From: Pseudomonadota bacterium | GTDB taxonomy: Bacteria; Pseudomonadota; Alphaproteobacteria; Rhizobiales; Beijerinckiaceae | NCBI GenBank assembly: GCA_028876585.1 | Contig: JAGWRL010000005.1 | Span: 1-12,822, forward strand | Length of the DNA: 12,822 bases | Reading direction: 5' to 3' | Shown: positions 1-9,033 of the stretch, piece after piece | Position numbering within the stretch: position 1 is the first letter of the stretch | Layout: each line of letters opens with the position of its first letter | The notes under the pieces: generated by a model | What the model was told of the DNA's origin: nothing | What the model saw: only the letters and a program-made list of their open reading frames with translations | Database searches by the model: none | Position numbers and translations under genes: made by a program

Positions 1-1
1 C

Positions 2-388
2 GCCTGGCAGTGGCTGCCGTTCGCCGCCCTGATCCTGCTCACCGCCCTGCAATCCCTCGACGAGGAGCAGAAGGAGGCGGCCGAGATGGACGGCGCCAGG
101 GCGCTGTCCACCTTCTTCTACATCACGCTGCCGCACCTCGCGCGCCCGATTGCGGTCGTGGTTCTAATTGAAACGATCTTCCTGCTCACGGTCTTCGCCG
201 AAATCTTCGTCACAACCGGCGGAGGACCAGGGCTACAGACGACCAACATCGCCTTCCTGATCTACTCTCAGGCCCTCATCCAATACGATGTCGGCACCGC
301 CTCGGCGGGCGGATTGGTGGCGGTGGCGCTGGCCAATATCGTCGCTTTCTTCCTGGTCCGCATGATTGGCCGCAATCTGGAAGCTTGA
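2..388 (+). CDS. Polyol/sugar ABC transporter permease, C-terminal part (5' end outside window)
   Basis: This is the last 128 residues of an inner-membrane permease of the MalF type; the reading frame is open from the left edge to a TGA at 386-388. The EAA cytoplasmic loop that docks on the ATPase is present near residues 21-44 of the fragment ([18 protein letters not shown], followed by ITLPHL). Two hydrophobic stretches follow, ending with a short basic tail (MIGRNLEA). The next permease starts 3 bases after the stop, so the two are co-transcribed and probably form a heterodimeric channel. The family is clear from the EAA loop. A polyol (mannitol/sorbitol) substrate is inferred only from the mannitol dehydrogenase at the end of the operon. 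The periplasmic binding protein would be expected upstream, outside the window. Confidence 0.9.
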   Translation, partial: AWQWLPFAALILLTALQSLDEEQKEAAEMDGARALSTFFYITLPHLARPIAVVVLIETIFLLTVFAEIFVTTGGGPGLQTTNIAFLIYSQALIQYDVGTASAGGLVAVALANIVAFFLVRMIGRNLEA

Positions 389-391
389 GGC

Positions 392-1222
392 ATGGCGCGA
401 CGCGTTTCAGGCGTGCGGACATGGGCCATGACGCTCCTTGGCTGGGGGGTGGGCTTCCTGATCTTCTTTCCCATCCTGTGGATGGGCCTCGCAAGCTTCA
501 AAACCGAGCTCGAGGCCTTCGCCGTCCCTCCGTCGTTCCTGTTCTTCCAGTGGACCACCGAGAACTATGCCGCTGTGCAGGGGCGCAGCGACTATCTCCA
601 CCACGCGCTCAATTCCATCGTCATCGCCGGCGGCTCGGTGTTGATCGCGATGTTAATCGCCATCCCAGCTGCGTGGTCGATGGCCTTCGCGCCGTCGCGG
701 CGCACGCGCGACATCCTGCTGTGGATGTTGTCGACCAAGATGATGCCCCCCGTCGGCGTGCTCGTGCCGATCTATCTCATCTACCGCAACTTCGGCCTGC
801 TCGATTCGCGCGCCGGCCTCGTGCTCGTGCTGTGCCTCGGCAACCTGCCGATCGTGGTGTGGATGCTGTTCACCTATTTCAAGGAGGTTCCAAAGGAGGT
901 GCTCGAGGCGGCGCGCATGGACGGAGCGACAATCGGCAAGGAGATCACCTACGTACTGACCCCCATGACGGTGCCGGGAATTGCCTCGACGTTGCTGCTC
1001 AACGTCATCCTCGCCTGGAACGAGGCCTTCTGGACGCTGAACCTTTCCACCTCGCAGGCGGCGCCACTCACCGTGTTCATCGCCTCATACTCCAGTCCCG
1101 AGGGGCTGTTCTGGGCCAAGCTCTCCGCCGCCTCGACGCTGGCGATCGCCCCGATCCTGCTGCTCGGCTGGTTCAGCCAGCGCCAGCTCGTGCGCGGACT
1201 CACTTTCGGGGCGGTCAAATAG
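392..1222 (+). CDS. Polyol/sugar ABC transporter permease (MalG type)
   Basis: This 276-residue inner-membrane permease is of usual length for MalG/SmoG-like subunits. Hydrophobic segments lie at about residues 12-33, 75-97, 107-130, 141-162, 194-212 and 245-262, fitting six membrane spans. The EAA loop is at about 170-191 ([20 protein letters not shown]), the coupling helix for the ATPase. The ATG is 3 bases after the stop of the previous permease, and a GGAAG lies about 10 bases upstream, so translation is probably coupled. With the partial permease and the ATPase downstream it forms the carbohydrate-uptake type-1 importer of this operon. Polyol specificity is inferred from the adjacent mannitol dehydrogenase, not from this sequence. 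Confidence 0.93.
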   Translation: MARRVSGVRTWAMTLLGWGVGFLIFFPILWMGLASFKTELEAFAVPPSFLFFQWTTENYAAVQGRSDYLHHALNSIVIAGGSVLIAMLIAIPAAWSMAFAPSRRTRDILLWMLSTKMMPPVGVLVPIYLIYRNFGLLDSRAGLVLVLCLGNLPIVVWMLFTYFKEVPKEVLEAARMDGATIGKEITYVLTPMTVPGIASTLLLNVILAWNEAFWTLNLSTSQAAPLTVFIASYSSPEGLFWAKLSAASTLAIAPILLLGWFSQRQLVRGLTFGAVK

Positions 1223-1245
1223 CGGGAAACGACGGCAGGACGAGG

Positions 1246-2250
<1,005 letters not shown>

Positions 2251-2331
2251 CCGGCCCGAAATCCTTCGTTTTCGCGCGCCTGCCGCGGAAGTCCAGTTTC
2301 GGCTTTTCGCGGCGCTCTAGGGAAGAGACAG

Positions 2332-3810
2332 ATGAGCCTCAAACTATCCGCCGCAGCGCTCGCATCGCTGCCGAACGGCGTCGCCGCGCCCAAATATGCG
2401 CGCGCCGACCTCAAGCCCGGCGTGTTTCACATCGGCGTCGGCAATTTCCACCGCGCCCATCAGGCGGTCTATCTCGACGATCTGTTCAACCTCGGCGTAA
2501 GCCGCGATTGGGCGATCGTGGGGACGGGCGTGCGCGCCGCCGACGCCGCCATGCGCTCGGCGCTGCAAGCCCAGGATTGGTTGACCACCGTCGTCGAGCA
2601 GGAGGCGCAGCACAGCGCCGCGCGGGTGACGGCGGCGATGATCGACTTTCTCGCGCCCGGCGACACTATAGCCATTCTGGCGCAGATGATCGCGCCGGAA
2701 ATCCGCATCGTCTCGCTCACCATCACCGAGGGCGGCTATTACATCTCTCCGGCGACGCAAAAATTCGATCCCGCCCATCCCGACATCGTCGCCGACGCCC
2801 AGAACCTCGAGGCGCCGAAGACCGCGTTCGGCCTCATCGTCGCGGCGCTGAAGCGCCGCCGCGCCGCCGGCGTCAAGCCGTTCACGGTGATGTCGTGCGA
2901 CAACATCCCCGGCAACGGCCATGTCACCGAGAATGCGGTGGCGGGGCTCGCCGAACTCGTCGACGCGGAGCTTGCCGCCTGGATCCGCCACAACGTCGCC
3001 TTCCCCAATTCGATGGTTGACCGCATCACACCGGCGACCTCCGACCGCGAGCGCGCGATGCTGCGCGATCAATGGGGCCTGGAGGACGGCTGGCCGGTGT
3101 TCTGCGAGGAATTCAAGCAATGGGTGATCGAGGATCATTTCTGCAACGGCCGGCCGCAACTCGAAAAGGTCGGCGTCACCTTCACCCCTGACGTCGCGCC
3201 CTATGAGTTGATGAAGATCCGCATCCTCAACGGCGGCCATGCGGCGATCGCCTATCCCGCAGCGCTGCTCGACATCCATTTCGTGCATGAGGCGATGGAG
3301 GACGCCGACATCGCCGCGTTCCTCGAACATCTGACCAAGACCGAGATCATGCCGACGGTGCCGCCGCCCCCGGCGACCGATCTCGAAGATTATCGCCAGT
3401 TGATCGCCCGCCGCTTCGCCAACCCGAAGATCGGCGACACGATCACGCGGCTGTGCTTCGACGGCTCCAACCGGCAGCCAAAATTCATCCTGCCGACGGC
3501 GCGGGCGCGGCTCGAAGGGGGCCACGGCGCGGCCGGCTTGGCGCTGGTTTCGGCTTTGTGGTGCCGCTACGCCTATGGCGTCAGCGAAAGCGGCAAGACG
3601 ATTGCGCCCAACGACGAAAATTGGGCGCGATTGCAGGCGCACGCCCAGCGCGCCAAGGACGATCCGAAAGCCTATCTGGAGATGACCGACATTTTCGGCG
3701 CCATTGCCGCCGATCCGGCCTATGTCGCCGCCTTCACGAAGGCGCTGCAATCGCTGTGGACGAAGGGCGTCCGCGCGACGATCGCGGATTATCTCAACGG
3801 CCGGCTCTGA
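2332..3810 (+). CDS. mtlK: Mannitol 2-dehydrogenase (long-chain polyol dehydrogenase)
   Basis: This 492-residue NAD-dependent cytoplasmic enzyme oxidises D-mannitol (and related polyols) to the ketose, the first intracellular step after uptake. The N-terminal family motif GVGNFHRAHQ is at 35-44, CDNIPGNG at 189-196, and the catalytic run KIRILNGGH supplies Lys295, Asn300 and His303. Those numbers coincide with the catalytic residues established for the Pseudomonas fluorescens enzyme, whose length (about 493) also matches. The ATG is preceded by AGGGAAGAG. An 81-bp gap separates it from the ATPase; no clear promoter or terminator is seen there, so it is probably the last gene of the transporter operon. 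The perfect hairpin after its stop marks the operon end. Exact polyol preference (mannitol, arabitol, sorbitol) cannot be read from the sequence. Confidence 0.95.
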   Translation: MSLKLSAAALASLPNGVAAPKYARADLKPGVFHIGVGNFHRAHQAVYLDDLFNLGVSRDWAIVGTGVRAADAAMRSALQAQDWLTTVVEQEAQHSAARVTAAMIDFLAPGDTIAILAQMIAPEIRIVSLTITEGGYYISPATQKFDPAHPDIVADAQNLEAPKTAFGLIVAALKRRRAAGVKPFTVMSCDNIPGNGHVTENAVAGLAELVDAELAAWIRHNVAFPNSMVDRITPATSDRERAMLRDQWGLEDGWPVFCEEFKQWVIEDHFCNGRPQLEKVGVTFTPDVAPYELMKIRILNGGHAAIAYPAALLDIHFVHEAMEDADIAAFLEHLTKTEIMPTVPPPPATDLEDYRQLIARRFANPKIGDTITRLCFDGSNRQPKFILPTARARLEGGHGAAGLALVSALWCRYAYGVSESGKTIAPNDENWARLQAHAQRAKDDPKAYLEMTDIFGAIAADPAYVAAFTKALQSLWTKGVRATIADYLNGRL

Positions 3811-3842
3811 GGCGGGCGCCGCCCGACGGGGCGGCGCCCGCC
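3811..3842. terminator. Perfect 14-bp hairpin between convergent genes, probable bidirectional terminator
   Basis: The arm GGCGGGCGCCGCCC (3811-3824) and its exact complement (3829-3842) enclose a GACG loop. The hairpin starts on the base after the mannitol dehydrogenase stop and ends 10 bases before the stop of the opposing PsiF-repeat gene. It therefore suits both transcripts. No T-run follows on either strand, so it is not a classical intrinsic terminator; it may act with Rho or protect 3' ends. Confidence 0.6.
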
Positions 3843-3852
3843 CCGCCGCGGA

Positions 3853-4116
3853 TCACTTCGTCCCGACGGAATCGGCCATGCATTTCTTCATGTTCGCGTC
3901 CTTGGCGGCGCCGGCGAGCGGCTTGCCGTTCTTGTCGATCGCCTTGGCGTCGCAAGCCGTCTGAGCGTCCTTGCTGCATTTGTCCATAAACGAGGTCTTG
4001 GCCGCGCCGGCGAGCGGCTTGCCGTTCTTGTCGACCGCTTTGGTCATGCAGGTGTCGGCCGAAGCCGCGCCGAGGGTCGCGAAAATGGCGACCAGGGCGA
4101 TTGCAACGCGTTTCAT
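3853..4116 (-). CDS. Small secreted PsiF-repeat protein
   Basis: This 87-residue precursor has a Sec signal peptide (MKRVAIALVAIFATLGAASA, likely cut after residue 20), so the mature protein is about 67 residues in the periplasm or outside. It consists of two near-identical repeats, at 23-47 and 55-79. Each is bounded by cysteines exactly 24 residues apart (C23/C47, C55/C79) around the core DKNGKPLAGAAK, followed by a basic segment (KDANMKKC in repeat two). This is the PsiF repeat, named for a phosphate-starvation-inducible E. coli protein; its molecular function is not established. The ATG at 4116 is chosen because GGAGG lies 5 bases upstream. A TTG 12 bases further up overlaps that ribosome site and cannot be the start. 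The two repeats share an identical 31-bp DNA segment, which points to recent internal duplication. Confidence 0.85.
   Translation of the reverse strand: MKRVAIALVAIFATLGAASADTCMTKAVDKNGKPLAGAAKTSFMDKCSKDAQTACDAKAIDKNGKPLAGAAKDANMKKCMADSVGTK
3908..4034. repeat. 31-bp perfect direct repeat inside the PsiF gene
   Basis: The segments 3908-3938 and 4004-4034 are identical over 31 bases, 96 bp (32 codons) apart. They encode the DKNGKPLAGA core of the two protein repeats. The flanking codons differ slightly. Confidence 0.9.
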
Positions 4117-4136
4117 GTCCGCCTCCAACTGTATGG

Positions 4137-4164
4137 CGCCGGCCTGGAAATACAGCGGCCGGCG
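4137..4164 (-). terminator. Hairpin after the GNAT gene, possible terminator
   Basis: CGCCGGCC (4137-4144) and its complement GGCCGGCG (4157-4164) form a perfect 8-bp stem with a 12-base loop. It starts about 10 bases after the acetyltransferase stop and ends about 20 bases before the PsiF-repeat start codon, on the - strand. No U-tract follows. It could end the channel/OmpA/GNAT operon or only attenuate read-through into the PsiF gene. Confidence 0.4.
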
Positions 4165-4173
4165 ATCGCGTTG

Positions 4174-4686
4174 TTATGCGATGGGGTAAGGCGTAGCCGC
4201 TTCTTCGTCCTTGCGGAAGCCGAAAACGCCGTTTTGCGGGTCCGTCCAGGTCAAAAGCAGCGTCGGGCGGCCCGACAGCGCCGAAACCGCCTCGGCGGCG
4301 ACGACGAAGCCGGCGCGCTGGTAAAGCGCGCGGGCGCGCGGATTTTCGACATTGACATGCAGTTCGAGCCGCCCCGGCGCCAGCCGCTTGGCCTCGGCGA
4401 TCAGCGCGGCGGCGACGCCTTGTCGCTGCGCCGCCGGGGCGACGCAGAGCTGATCGAGATAGCCGGTGCGGCGGTCGAGCGTGACGAAGCCGACCGGCGC
4501 GCCGCCGTCGGCGCAGGCGACGACGATTTCGGCCCCCTCCTCCACAAGCTGGGCGAGATGGCGCAACAGCCAGGGCCGGCGCGCTTCGAAATCGATGTCG
4601 AAGCCGGTCGCGGCCCAGGCGGCGACCCAGAACTCGGCGAGAGCGGCGAAATCCCGCGCCGCGCCGGCGCGCAGCGCGACGCTCAT
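4174..4686 (-). CDS. GNAT-family N-acetyltransferase
   Basis: This 170-residue cytoplasmic protein has the acetyl-CoA fold. Motif A is LCVAPAAQRQGVAAALIAEA at about 80-99, with the pyrophosphate-binding QRQGVA at 87-92. The C-terminal motif NPRARALYQRAGF is at 115-127, typical of GNATs of the RimI type. The substrate is unknown. Its ATG overlaps the TGA of the OmpA-like gene upstream in an ATGA arrangement (4683-4686), so translation is coupled and the three genes from 6650 to 4174 form one operon. Whether it modifies the channel complex or is merely co-transcribed cannot be told. The last 20 or so residues (GVFGFRKDEEAATPYPIA) run past the usual fold. Confidence 0.88.
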   Translation of the reverse strand: MSVALRAGAARDFAALAEFWVAAWAATGFDIDFEARRPWLLRHLAQLVEEGAEIVVACADGGAPVGFVTLDRRTGYLDQLCVAPAAQRQGVAAALIAEAKRLAPGRLELHVNVENPRARALYQRAGFVVAAEAVSALSGRPTLLLTWTDPQNGVFGFRKDEEAATPYPIA

Positions 4687-5708
4687 CGCTCGGTCAGCTT
4701 CAACTCGATGCGGCGGTTGCGCGCGTAGGCTTCCTCCGTAGTCCCGGCGTCGAGCGGCTGGAATTCGCCGAAACCGGCGGTGGCGAGATAATGCGGATCG
4801 ACGCCCCTGCTGATCAGATATTGCGCCACCGCGATCGCGCGCGCGGCGGAAAGCTCCCAGTTCGACTTGAACGGGCCGACGCCGACGGGGCGCGGGTCGG
4901 TGTGGCCGTCGATGCGCAGGATCCAGTGGATGTCGGGCGGGATTTCGCGCTCCAGATCGAGCGCGGCCTCGGCGAGCCGGTCGAGCGATTTGCGGCCGGC
5001 GTCGCTCAGGTCCGCCTTGCCGGCGTCGAACAGCACCGAGGATTGGAACACGAAACGGTCGCCGACGATGGCGATGTCGGGCCGGCTGCCGAGAATCTGG
5101 CGCAGGCGGCCGAAAAAGTCGGAGCGGTAGCGCGCCAGCTCCTGCACCTTCTGCGCCAGCGCCAGATTGAGCCGCTGACCGAGATCGGAGATTTTTTCTT
5201 GGGCCTCCTTCTCCGACGTCTTGGAGACGTCGAGCGCATCCTGGATTGCGGCGAGCTGCTTGCGCAGCGCCGAAATCTGCTGGTTGAGCACCTCGACCTG
5301 CGCCAGCGCCCGCTCGGTGATCTGCTTCTGCGAATCGAGCGCCACCACCGCCGCGTCGGCGCGATTGCCCGCCGCCGCCGCCCCGGCGCCGCCGCTGGCG
5401 GCCACCGCCTCGATCTCGTTCTTGTCCTTGCGCGCCTGATCCAGCGTCGCCGACAATTGGGTGATCTTGTCCTGATCGACGCCGGCCTGGCTGCGCTCCA
5501 TCGCCAGCAGCGAGGTCAGTTCCTCGATCTGCCGGTTCAGCCGCTCCAGCGCGCTGTCCTTGCCCGTCACTTCGCGCGACAGGAAATATTGCGACAGCAT
5601 GAACACCGACAGCAGGAAAATGATGATCAGCAGCATCGTCGACAGCGCGTCGACGAAGCCGGGCCAGTAATTGACGGGTTCGAGCCGCCGCCCGCGCGCG
5701 AGAGCCAT
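4683..5708 (-). CDS. MotB/OmpA-like peptidoglycan-binding membrane protein
   Basis: This 341-residue inner-membrane protein projects into the periplasm. A single membrane span lies at about 22-44, preceded by PGFVDALSTML. Asp20 sits at its start, where MotB and ExbD/TolR carry their essential proton-accepting Asp. Long coiled-coil segments follow at about 50-100 and 125-195, broken by an Ala/Gly-rich linker (103-121). The C-terminal OmpA-like domain (about 218-341) has FDAGKADLS, DGHTD (267-271), LSAARAIAVAQYL and ARNRRIEL, the residues used to bind diaminopimelate in peptidoglycan. The ATG is 9 bases after the stop of the MotA-like gene, with AGGGA just upstream. The pair is inferred to be a stator-like complex. 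No flagellar gene is near, so a role in motility is not supported. Confidence 0.9.
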   Translation of the reverse strand: MALARGRRLEPVNYWPGFVDALSTMLLIIIFLLSVFMLSQYFLSREVTGKDSALERLNRQIEELTSLLAMERSQAGVDQDKITQLSATLDQARKDKNEIEAVAASGGAGAAAAGNRADAAVVALDSQKQITERALAQVEVLNQQISALRKQLAAIQDALDVSKTSEKEAQEKISDLGQRLNLALAQKVQELARYRSDFFGRLRQILGSRPDIAIVGDRFVFQSSVLFDAGKADLSDAGRKSLDRLAEAALDLEREIPPDIHWILRIDGHTDPRPVGVGPFKSNWELSAARAIAVAQYLISRGVDPHYLATAGFGEFQPLDAGTTEEAYARNRRIELKLTER

Positions 5709-5717
5709 TTACGGTCC

Positions 5718-6650
5718 CTAAATCTGCTTCTCGCGCTGGTCGGACAGGCGGCGCAGCAGGCGACGGATGTCCTCCTGCACGGCGGCCTGACGCTCGACCC
5801 AGTCGCGAATCTGCTGCTGCTCGTCGCGCATGTGGCCGACGAGCCCCTGCACGCCCTCGGCGAGCTGGGCGAGCGCGGCGGCGCTGCGCTTGGAGTCCCC
5901 GCCCTCGCCACGGCGCGGCGCGTCTTCGGGCGCGCCGGCCTGCGTGGTGTCGACATGGCCGGCGAGGAAATCCTCAAGCTCGGTGTAGAACCGGTTCTGC
6001 GCCTGGCCCGCCTGAAGGTCGAGAAAGCCGAGAATGAGCGAGCCGGCGAGGCCGAACAGCGACGAGGTGAACGACACGCTCATGCCCGCCAGCGGCGCCG
6101 ACAGGCCGGACTTCAAGTCCTCGAACATGGCGGCGTTGTTGGCGCCGCCGCGCATGCTGTCGATCACCGCGCCGATCGAATGCACCGTCTGCAACAGGCC
6201 CCAGAAGGTGCCGAGCAGGCCGAGGAACACCAGCAGGCCGACGAGATAGCGGTTGAGTTCGCGCCCCTCGTCGAGCCGGGTGCCGACTGAATCAAGGATC
6301 GCCCGCGTCGTGATGGTGGAGAGCCCGCGCGCGCCGGCGCCGGCGTTGAGCATCGTCGCCATCGGCGCCAGCAGCAGCGGCGCGCGCACCCGGCCGGGAT
6401 CGGCCGACACCAGCGAATTGACCCAGTCGATCTCGCGGAACAGGCGGAACACCTGACGGAAGGCGAACACGGAACCCAGCGCCAGCACGCCGAAAATCAG
6501 GCTGTTGAGGCCGGGATTGGCGTTGAAGGCGAAGGCCAGCGCCTTATACAGCGCCATCGCGACGAAGCCGACGATGACGAGGAACGACGTCATGCCGATG
6601 AGGAAAATCTTCGGCGAGGTCAGGCGCCTAATGTCGAAGTCGGATGCCAT
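5718..6650 (-). CDS. MotA/TolQ/ExbB-like proton-channel protein
   Basis: This 310-residue inner-membrane protein has hydrophobic segments at about 14-36, 48-66, 136-158 and 186-212. The last two carry the MotA/ExbB family signature (GLLGTFWGLLQTVHSIG and PLAGMSVSFTSSLFGLAGS). After the fourth span comes a cytoplasmic tail of about 100 residues with a polar linker and a helical end rich in Gln, Glu and Arg. It is expected to form the pentameric channel around the MotB-like protein encoded 9 bases downstream. ATG 6650 (MASDFDIRR) is taken as start; an in-frame TTG at 6662 would add MQPP and cannot be excluded, as neither has a strong ribosome site. What the complex drives is unknown. Confidence 0.88.
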   Translation of the reverse strand: MASDFDIRRLTSPKIFLIGMTSFLVIVGFVAMALYKALAFAFNANPGLNSLIFGVLALGSVFAFRQVFRLFREIDWVNSLVSADPGRVRAPLLLAPMATMLNAGAGARGLSTITTRAILDSVGTRLDEGRELNRYLVGLLVFLGLLGTFWGLLQTVHSIGAVIDSMRGGANNAAMFEDLKSGLSAPLAGMSVSFTSSLFGLAGSLILGFLDLQAGQAQNRFYTELEDFLAGHVDTTQAGAPEDAPRRGEGGDSKRSAAALAQLAEGVQGLVGHMRDEQQQIRDWVERQAAVQEDIRRLLRRLSDQREKQI

Positions 6651-6689
6651 GGGCGGCTGCAAGGTCCCGTCGCAAATCAGGTCGGGGCG

Positions 6690-6698
6690 ATACTAGCA
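6690..6698 (-). promoter_or_regulatory. Possible extended -10 promoter of the channel operon
   Basis: On the - strand the sequence reads TGCTAGTAT, an extended -10 (TG-N-TAGTAT), 40 bases before the ATG of the MotA-like gene. Only a weak -35 candidate is seen. It lies in the 74-bp gap after the secreted-protein gene. Confidence 0.3.
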
Positions 6699-6724
6699 GC
6701 TTGGCGGCTGAACCGGAAACCGCT

Positions 6725-7201
6725 TCAAGGGCCGGGCGAAAACGCGCAATGGGCGCCGCCGCCGCCGTTCTGCTTGATGACGCTGGGCGTCAGCGTGCAG
6801 ACAAGACCATGCACCGCCTCGTAAATCGAACCGGCCGCGCCGTCGCTGGGCACGCCCGCCGCGGCGAGCGTCGCAAACACCGCGTTGGCGGCGGCGCCGC
6901 CAAAGCTCGCCGTGTGGCCGTGGATGGTCAATTGACAGGACCGCGCCGTGATCTGCACATTGCTGATTCGGCACACCACCTTGTCGGCGCGCACGACGAT
7001 GTGGTGGCCGGCGGGGTAGTAGACTTGCTCGTCGCCGGCGAACAGCCGCGCCACGACGTGGCGGTCTGTCCAGGAGAGGCTCCAGTCGTGCGCGGCGATC
7101 ACGCCGGCGAGCGCCAGCGCGTAAGGGCCGGAGGTCTGCCCCGCCACCGCCGGCGAGGCGGCCAATGACAGTCCAAAAGCGGCGAACAGAATGGCGCGCA
7201 T
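6725..7201 (-). CDS. Secreted protein of unknown function
   Basis: This 158-residue protein begins with a clear signal peptide (MRAILFAAFGLSLAASPAVA, predicted cut after residue 20). The ATG is preceded by a strong GGAGGAG. The mature part (about 138 residues) has four cysteines (C77, C89, C135, C152), enough for two disulfides in the periplasm, and an aromatic/basic middle (DWSLSWTDRHVVARLF, YYPAGHHIVV). I do not recognise a family. It is transcribed toward the channel operon but is separated from it by 74 bp holding a possible promoter, so joint function is not implied. It is divergent from the adenine deaminase gene across 126 bp. The signal peptide and ribosome site make it a real gene; its role is open. 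Confidence 0.72.
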   Translation of the reverse strand: MRAILFAAFGLSLAASPAVAGQTSGPYALALAGVIAAHDWSLSWTDRHVVARLFAGDEQVYYPAGHHIVVRADKVVCRISNVQITARSCQLTIHGHTASFGGAAANAVFATLAAAGVPSDGAAGSIYEAVHGLVCTLTPSVIKQNGGGGAHCAFSPGP

Positions 7202-7276
7202 GGGCTCCTCCCGTCGGGCTAAGTCTGCGCCGGAAGCCCGCGCGCGTCGAGTTCATTTTCGCAACGGTTCCCGCCT

Positions 7277-7304
7277 TTGCCCTGACAGGCGCTGGCGCTA
7301 CAGT
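7277..7304 (+). promoter_or_regulatory. Possible sigma-70 promoter of adenine deaminase
   Basis: TTGCCC (7277-7282) and TACAGT (7299-7304) are spaced 16 bp apart. Each matches 4 of 6 consensus positions. They end 23 bases before the ATG, in the divergent intergenic region. The rest of 7202-7327 shows nothing definite apart from ribosome sites. Confidence 0.3.
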
Positions 7305-7327
7305 CGCGCCGCACCGGGAGCTTGACC

Positions 7328-9028
7328 ATGTCCGATTTTCTCGCCCGCGCCATCGCCCAGGGGCGCGGCGTCGAACCCGCCGACCTCGTCCTCAAGGGCG
7401 GGCGCGTGTTCGATCTCGTCAGCGGGCAATTGCGGCGCGGCGACGTCGCCATCTGCGGCGACCGCATCGTCGGCGCGGACGGCGATTATCGGGGCGCGCG
7501 CGAGATCGACGTCAGCGGCAAGATCGTCGTCCCCGGTTTCATCGACACCCATTGCCACGTCGAATCTTCGCTGCTGACGCCGCCCGAATTCGACCGCTGC
7601 GTGCTGCGTCACGGCGTGACCACCTCGATCTGCGATCCGCACGAAATCTCCAACGTGCTCGGCGTCACGGGCCTGCGCTATTTCCTCGATTCGTCGCTGA
7701 CGATGGCGATGGACCTGCGCGTGCAACTCTCAAGCTGCGTCCCCGCCACGCATCTGGAGACGTCCGGCGCCCGGCTCGATGTGGATGACCTGACGCCGTT
7801 CGCCGACCATCCGAAGGTGCTGGGCCTGGCCGAATTCATGAATTTCCCCGGCGTGCTGGCGCGCGACCCCGGATGCCTCGCCAAGCTCGCCGCGTTTCAG
7901 GATCGCCGCATCGACGGGCACGCGCCGCTGCTGCGCGGGCGCGATCTCAACGGCTATCTCGCCGCCGGCATCCGCACCGACCACGAGACCACCAATGTCC
8001 CCGAGGCGCTGGAGAAACTCTCCAAGGGGATGCAGATTCTGGTGCGCGAAGGCTCGGTGTCGAAGGATCTGCACGCGCTCGCGCCGATCCTCAGCGAGCG
8101 GAATTCGCCGTTCCTCGCCTTCTGCACCGACGACCGCAACCCGCTCGACATCGCCGAGGAGGGCCATCTCGATTTCGTCATCCGCACCGCGATCGCGCTG
8201 GGAAGCCCGCCGCTCGCCGCCTATCGCATCGCCAGCCTCTCGGCGGCGCGCATCTACGGCCTGCACGATCGCGGCCTCATCGCGCCGGGCTGGCGCGCCG
8301 ATCTCAACGTGATCGACGATCTCGCCGCCTGCAACGTCGCGCTGACGCTGACGGCGGGACGCGTGGTCGACGACGCTTTGTTCGCCGCGCGCCGGCGCAT
8401 CGCCCCGGTCGGCCGGCGCAGCGTCAAGGCGCGGCGGGTGCAGGGGGTCGATTTCGCCGCGCGCGGGCAAGGGCCGTCGACGCAGGCGATCGGCGTCGTC
8501 GCGGGCAAGATCATCACCGAGCGCGTGCCGGTGGCGCTGCCGTTCGCGGCCGGGTTGCGCGGGATCGACCTGTCGCAGGATGTGGTGAAAGTGGCGGTGG
8601 TGGCGCGGCACGGCGTCAACGACAATATCGGCGTCGCCTTCGTGCGCGGCTTCGGCATGCGGCGCGGCGCGATCGCCTCCTCGGTCGGCCACGACAGCCA
8701 CAACATCACCGTGGTCGGCGCCGACGAGGAAGACATGGCGGTCGCCGTCAACCGGCTGATCGAGATCGAGGGCGGTTTCGCGGTCGCCTCGGGCGGGCAG
8801 GTCGTGGCCGAACTGGCGCTGCCGGTGGCCGGGCTGATGAGCCTGATGAGTTTCGAGGAGGTGCGGGCGGCGCTGATCCCGCTGCGCGCGGCGGCCAAGG
8901 GGCTGGGCGTCGTTCTGCCCGAGCCGTTCCTGCAAGTCGCCTTCCTGCCGCTGCCGGTGATCCCGCATCTGAAGATCACCGACATGGGGCTGGTGGACGT
9001 CGACCGGTTCGAGTTCGTGCGGGATTGA
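7328..9028 (+). CDS. ade: Adenine deaminase
   Basis: This 566-residue metal-dependent amidohydrolase converts adenine to hypoxanthine plus ammonia in purine salvage. The N-terminal composite domain leads to [12 protein letters not shown] (70-81), with metal ligands His75 and His77. [11 protein letters not shown] is at 102-112, GHAPLLRG at 197-204, and DHE (218-220) and [16 protein letters not shown] (265-280) supply further active-site residues. The C-terminal region has [19 protein letters not shown], typical of this family rather than of dihydroorotases or imidazolonepropionases. Length fits the usual 560-590. The ATG at 7328 is chosen because GGGAG lies 7 bases upstream; an in-frame TTG 6 bases earlier is too close to that site. 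It appears to be a single-gene transcript, and its stop is 5 bases from the stop of the opposing toxin gene. Confidence 0.95.
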   Translation: MSDFLARAIAQGRGVEPADLVLKGGRVFDLVSGQLRRGDVAICGDRIVGADGDYRGAREIDVSGKIVVPGFIDTHCHVESSLLTPPEFDRCVLRHGVTTSICDPHEISNVLGVTGLRYFLDSSLTMAMDLRVQLSSCVPATHLETSGARLDVDDLTPFADHPKVLGLAEFMNFPGVLARDPGCLAKLAAFQDRRIDGHAPLLRGRDLNGYLAAGIRTDHETTNVPEALEKLSKGMQILVREGSVSKDLHALAPILSERNSPFLAFCTDDRNPLDIAEEGHLDFVIRTAIALGSPPLAAYRIASLSAARIYGLHDRGLIAPGWRADLNVIDDLAACNVALTLTAGRVVDDALFAARRRIAPVGRRSVKARRVQGVDFAARGQGPSTQAIGVVAGKIITERVPVALPFAAGLRGIDLSQDVVKVAVVARHGVNDNIGVAFVRGFGMRRGAIASSVGHDSHNITVVGADEEDMAVAVNRLIEIEGGFAVASGGQVVAELALPVAGLMSLMSFEEVRAALIPLRAAAKGLGVVLPEPFLQVAFLPLPVIPHLKITDMGLVDVDRFEFVRD

Positions 9029-9033
9029 CCCGC

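Noticed and set aside
385..1245. Upstream extension of the ABC ATPase frame to position 385
   Set aside because: It overlaps the whole second permease in another frame and has no membrane or ATPase character. The normal ATPase N-terminus begins at 1246.
2344..3750. 468-codon open frame on the - strand opposite mannitol dehydrogenase
   Set aside because: Shadow frame; the + strand encodes a full-length enzyme with its catalytic residues.
4791..6290. 499-codon open frame on the + strand opposite the OmpA-like and MotA-like genes
   Set aside because: It spans two real genes and their gap and has no recognisable domain; it is a low-complexity Arg/Leu/Gln-rich shadow frame.
4683..6650. Zorya-type phage defence (ZorA/ZorB) suggested by the MotA-like plus OmpA-domain MotB-like pair
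   Set aside because: No ZorC, ZorD helicase or ZorE nuclease is adjacent; the MotA-like tail is about 100 residues and not the long coiled tail of ZorA; and the next gene is an acetyltransferase. The pair looks like a chromosomal envelope complex.
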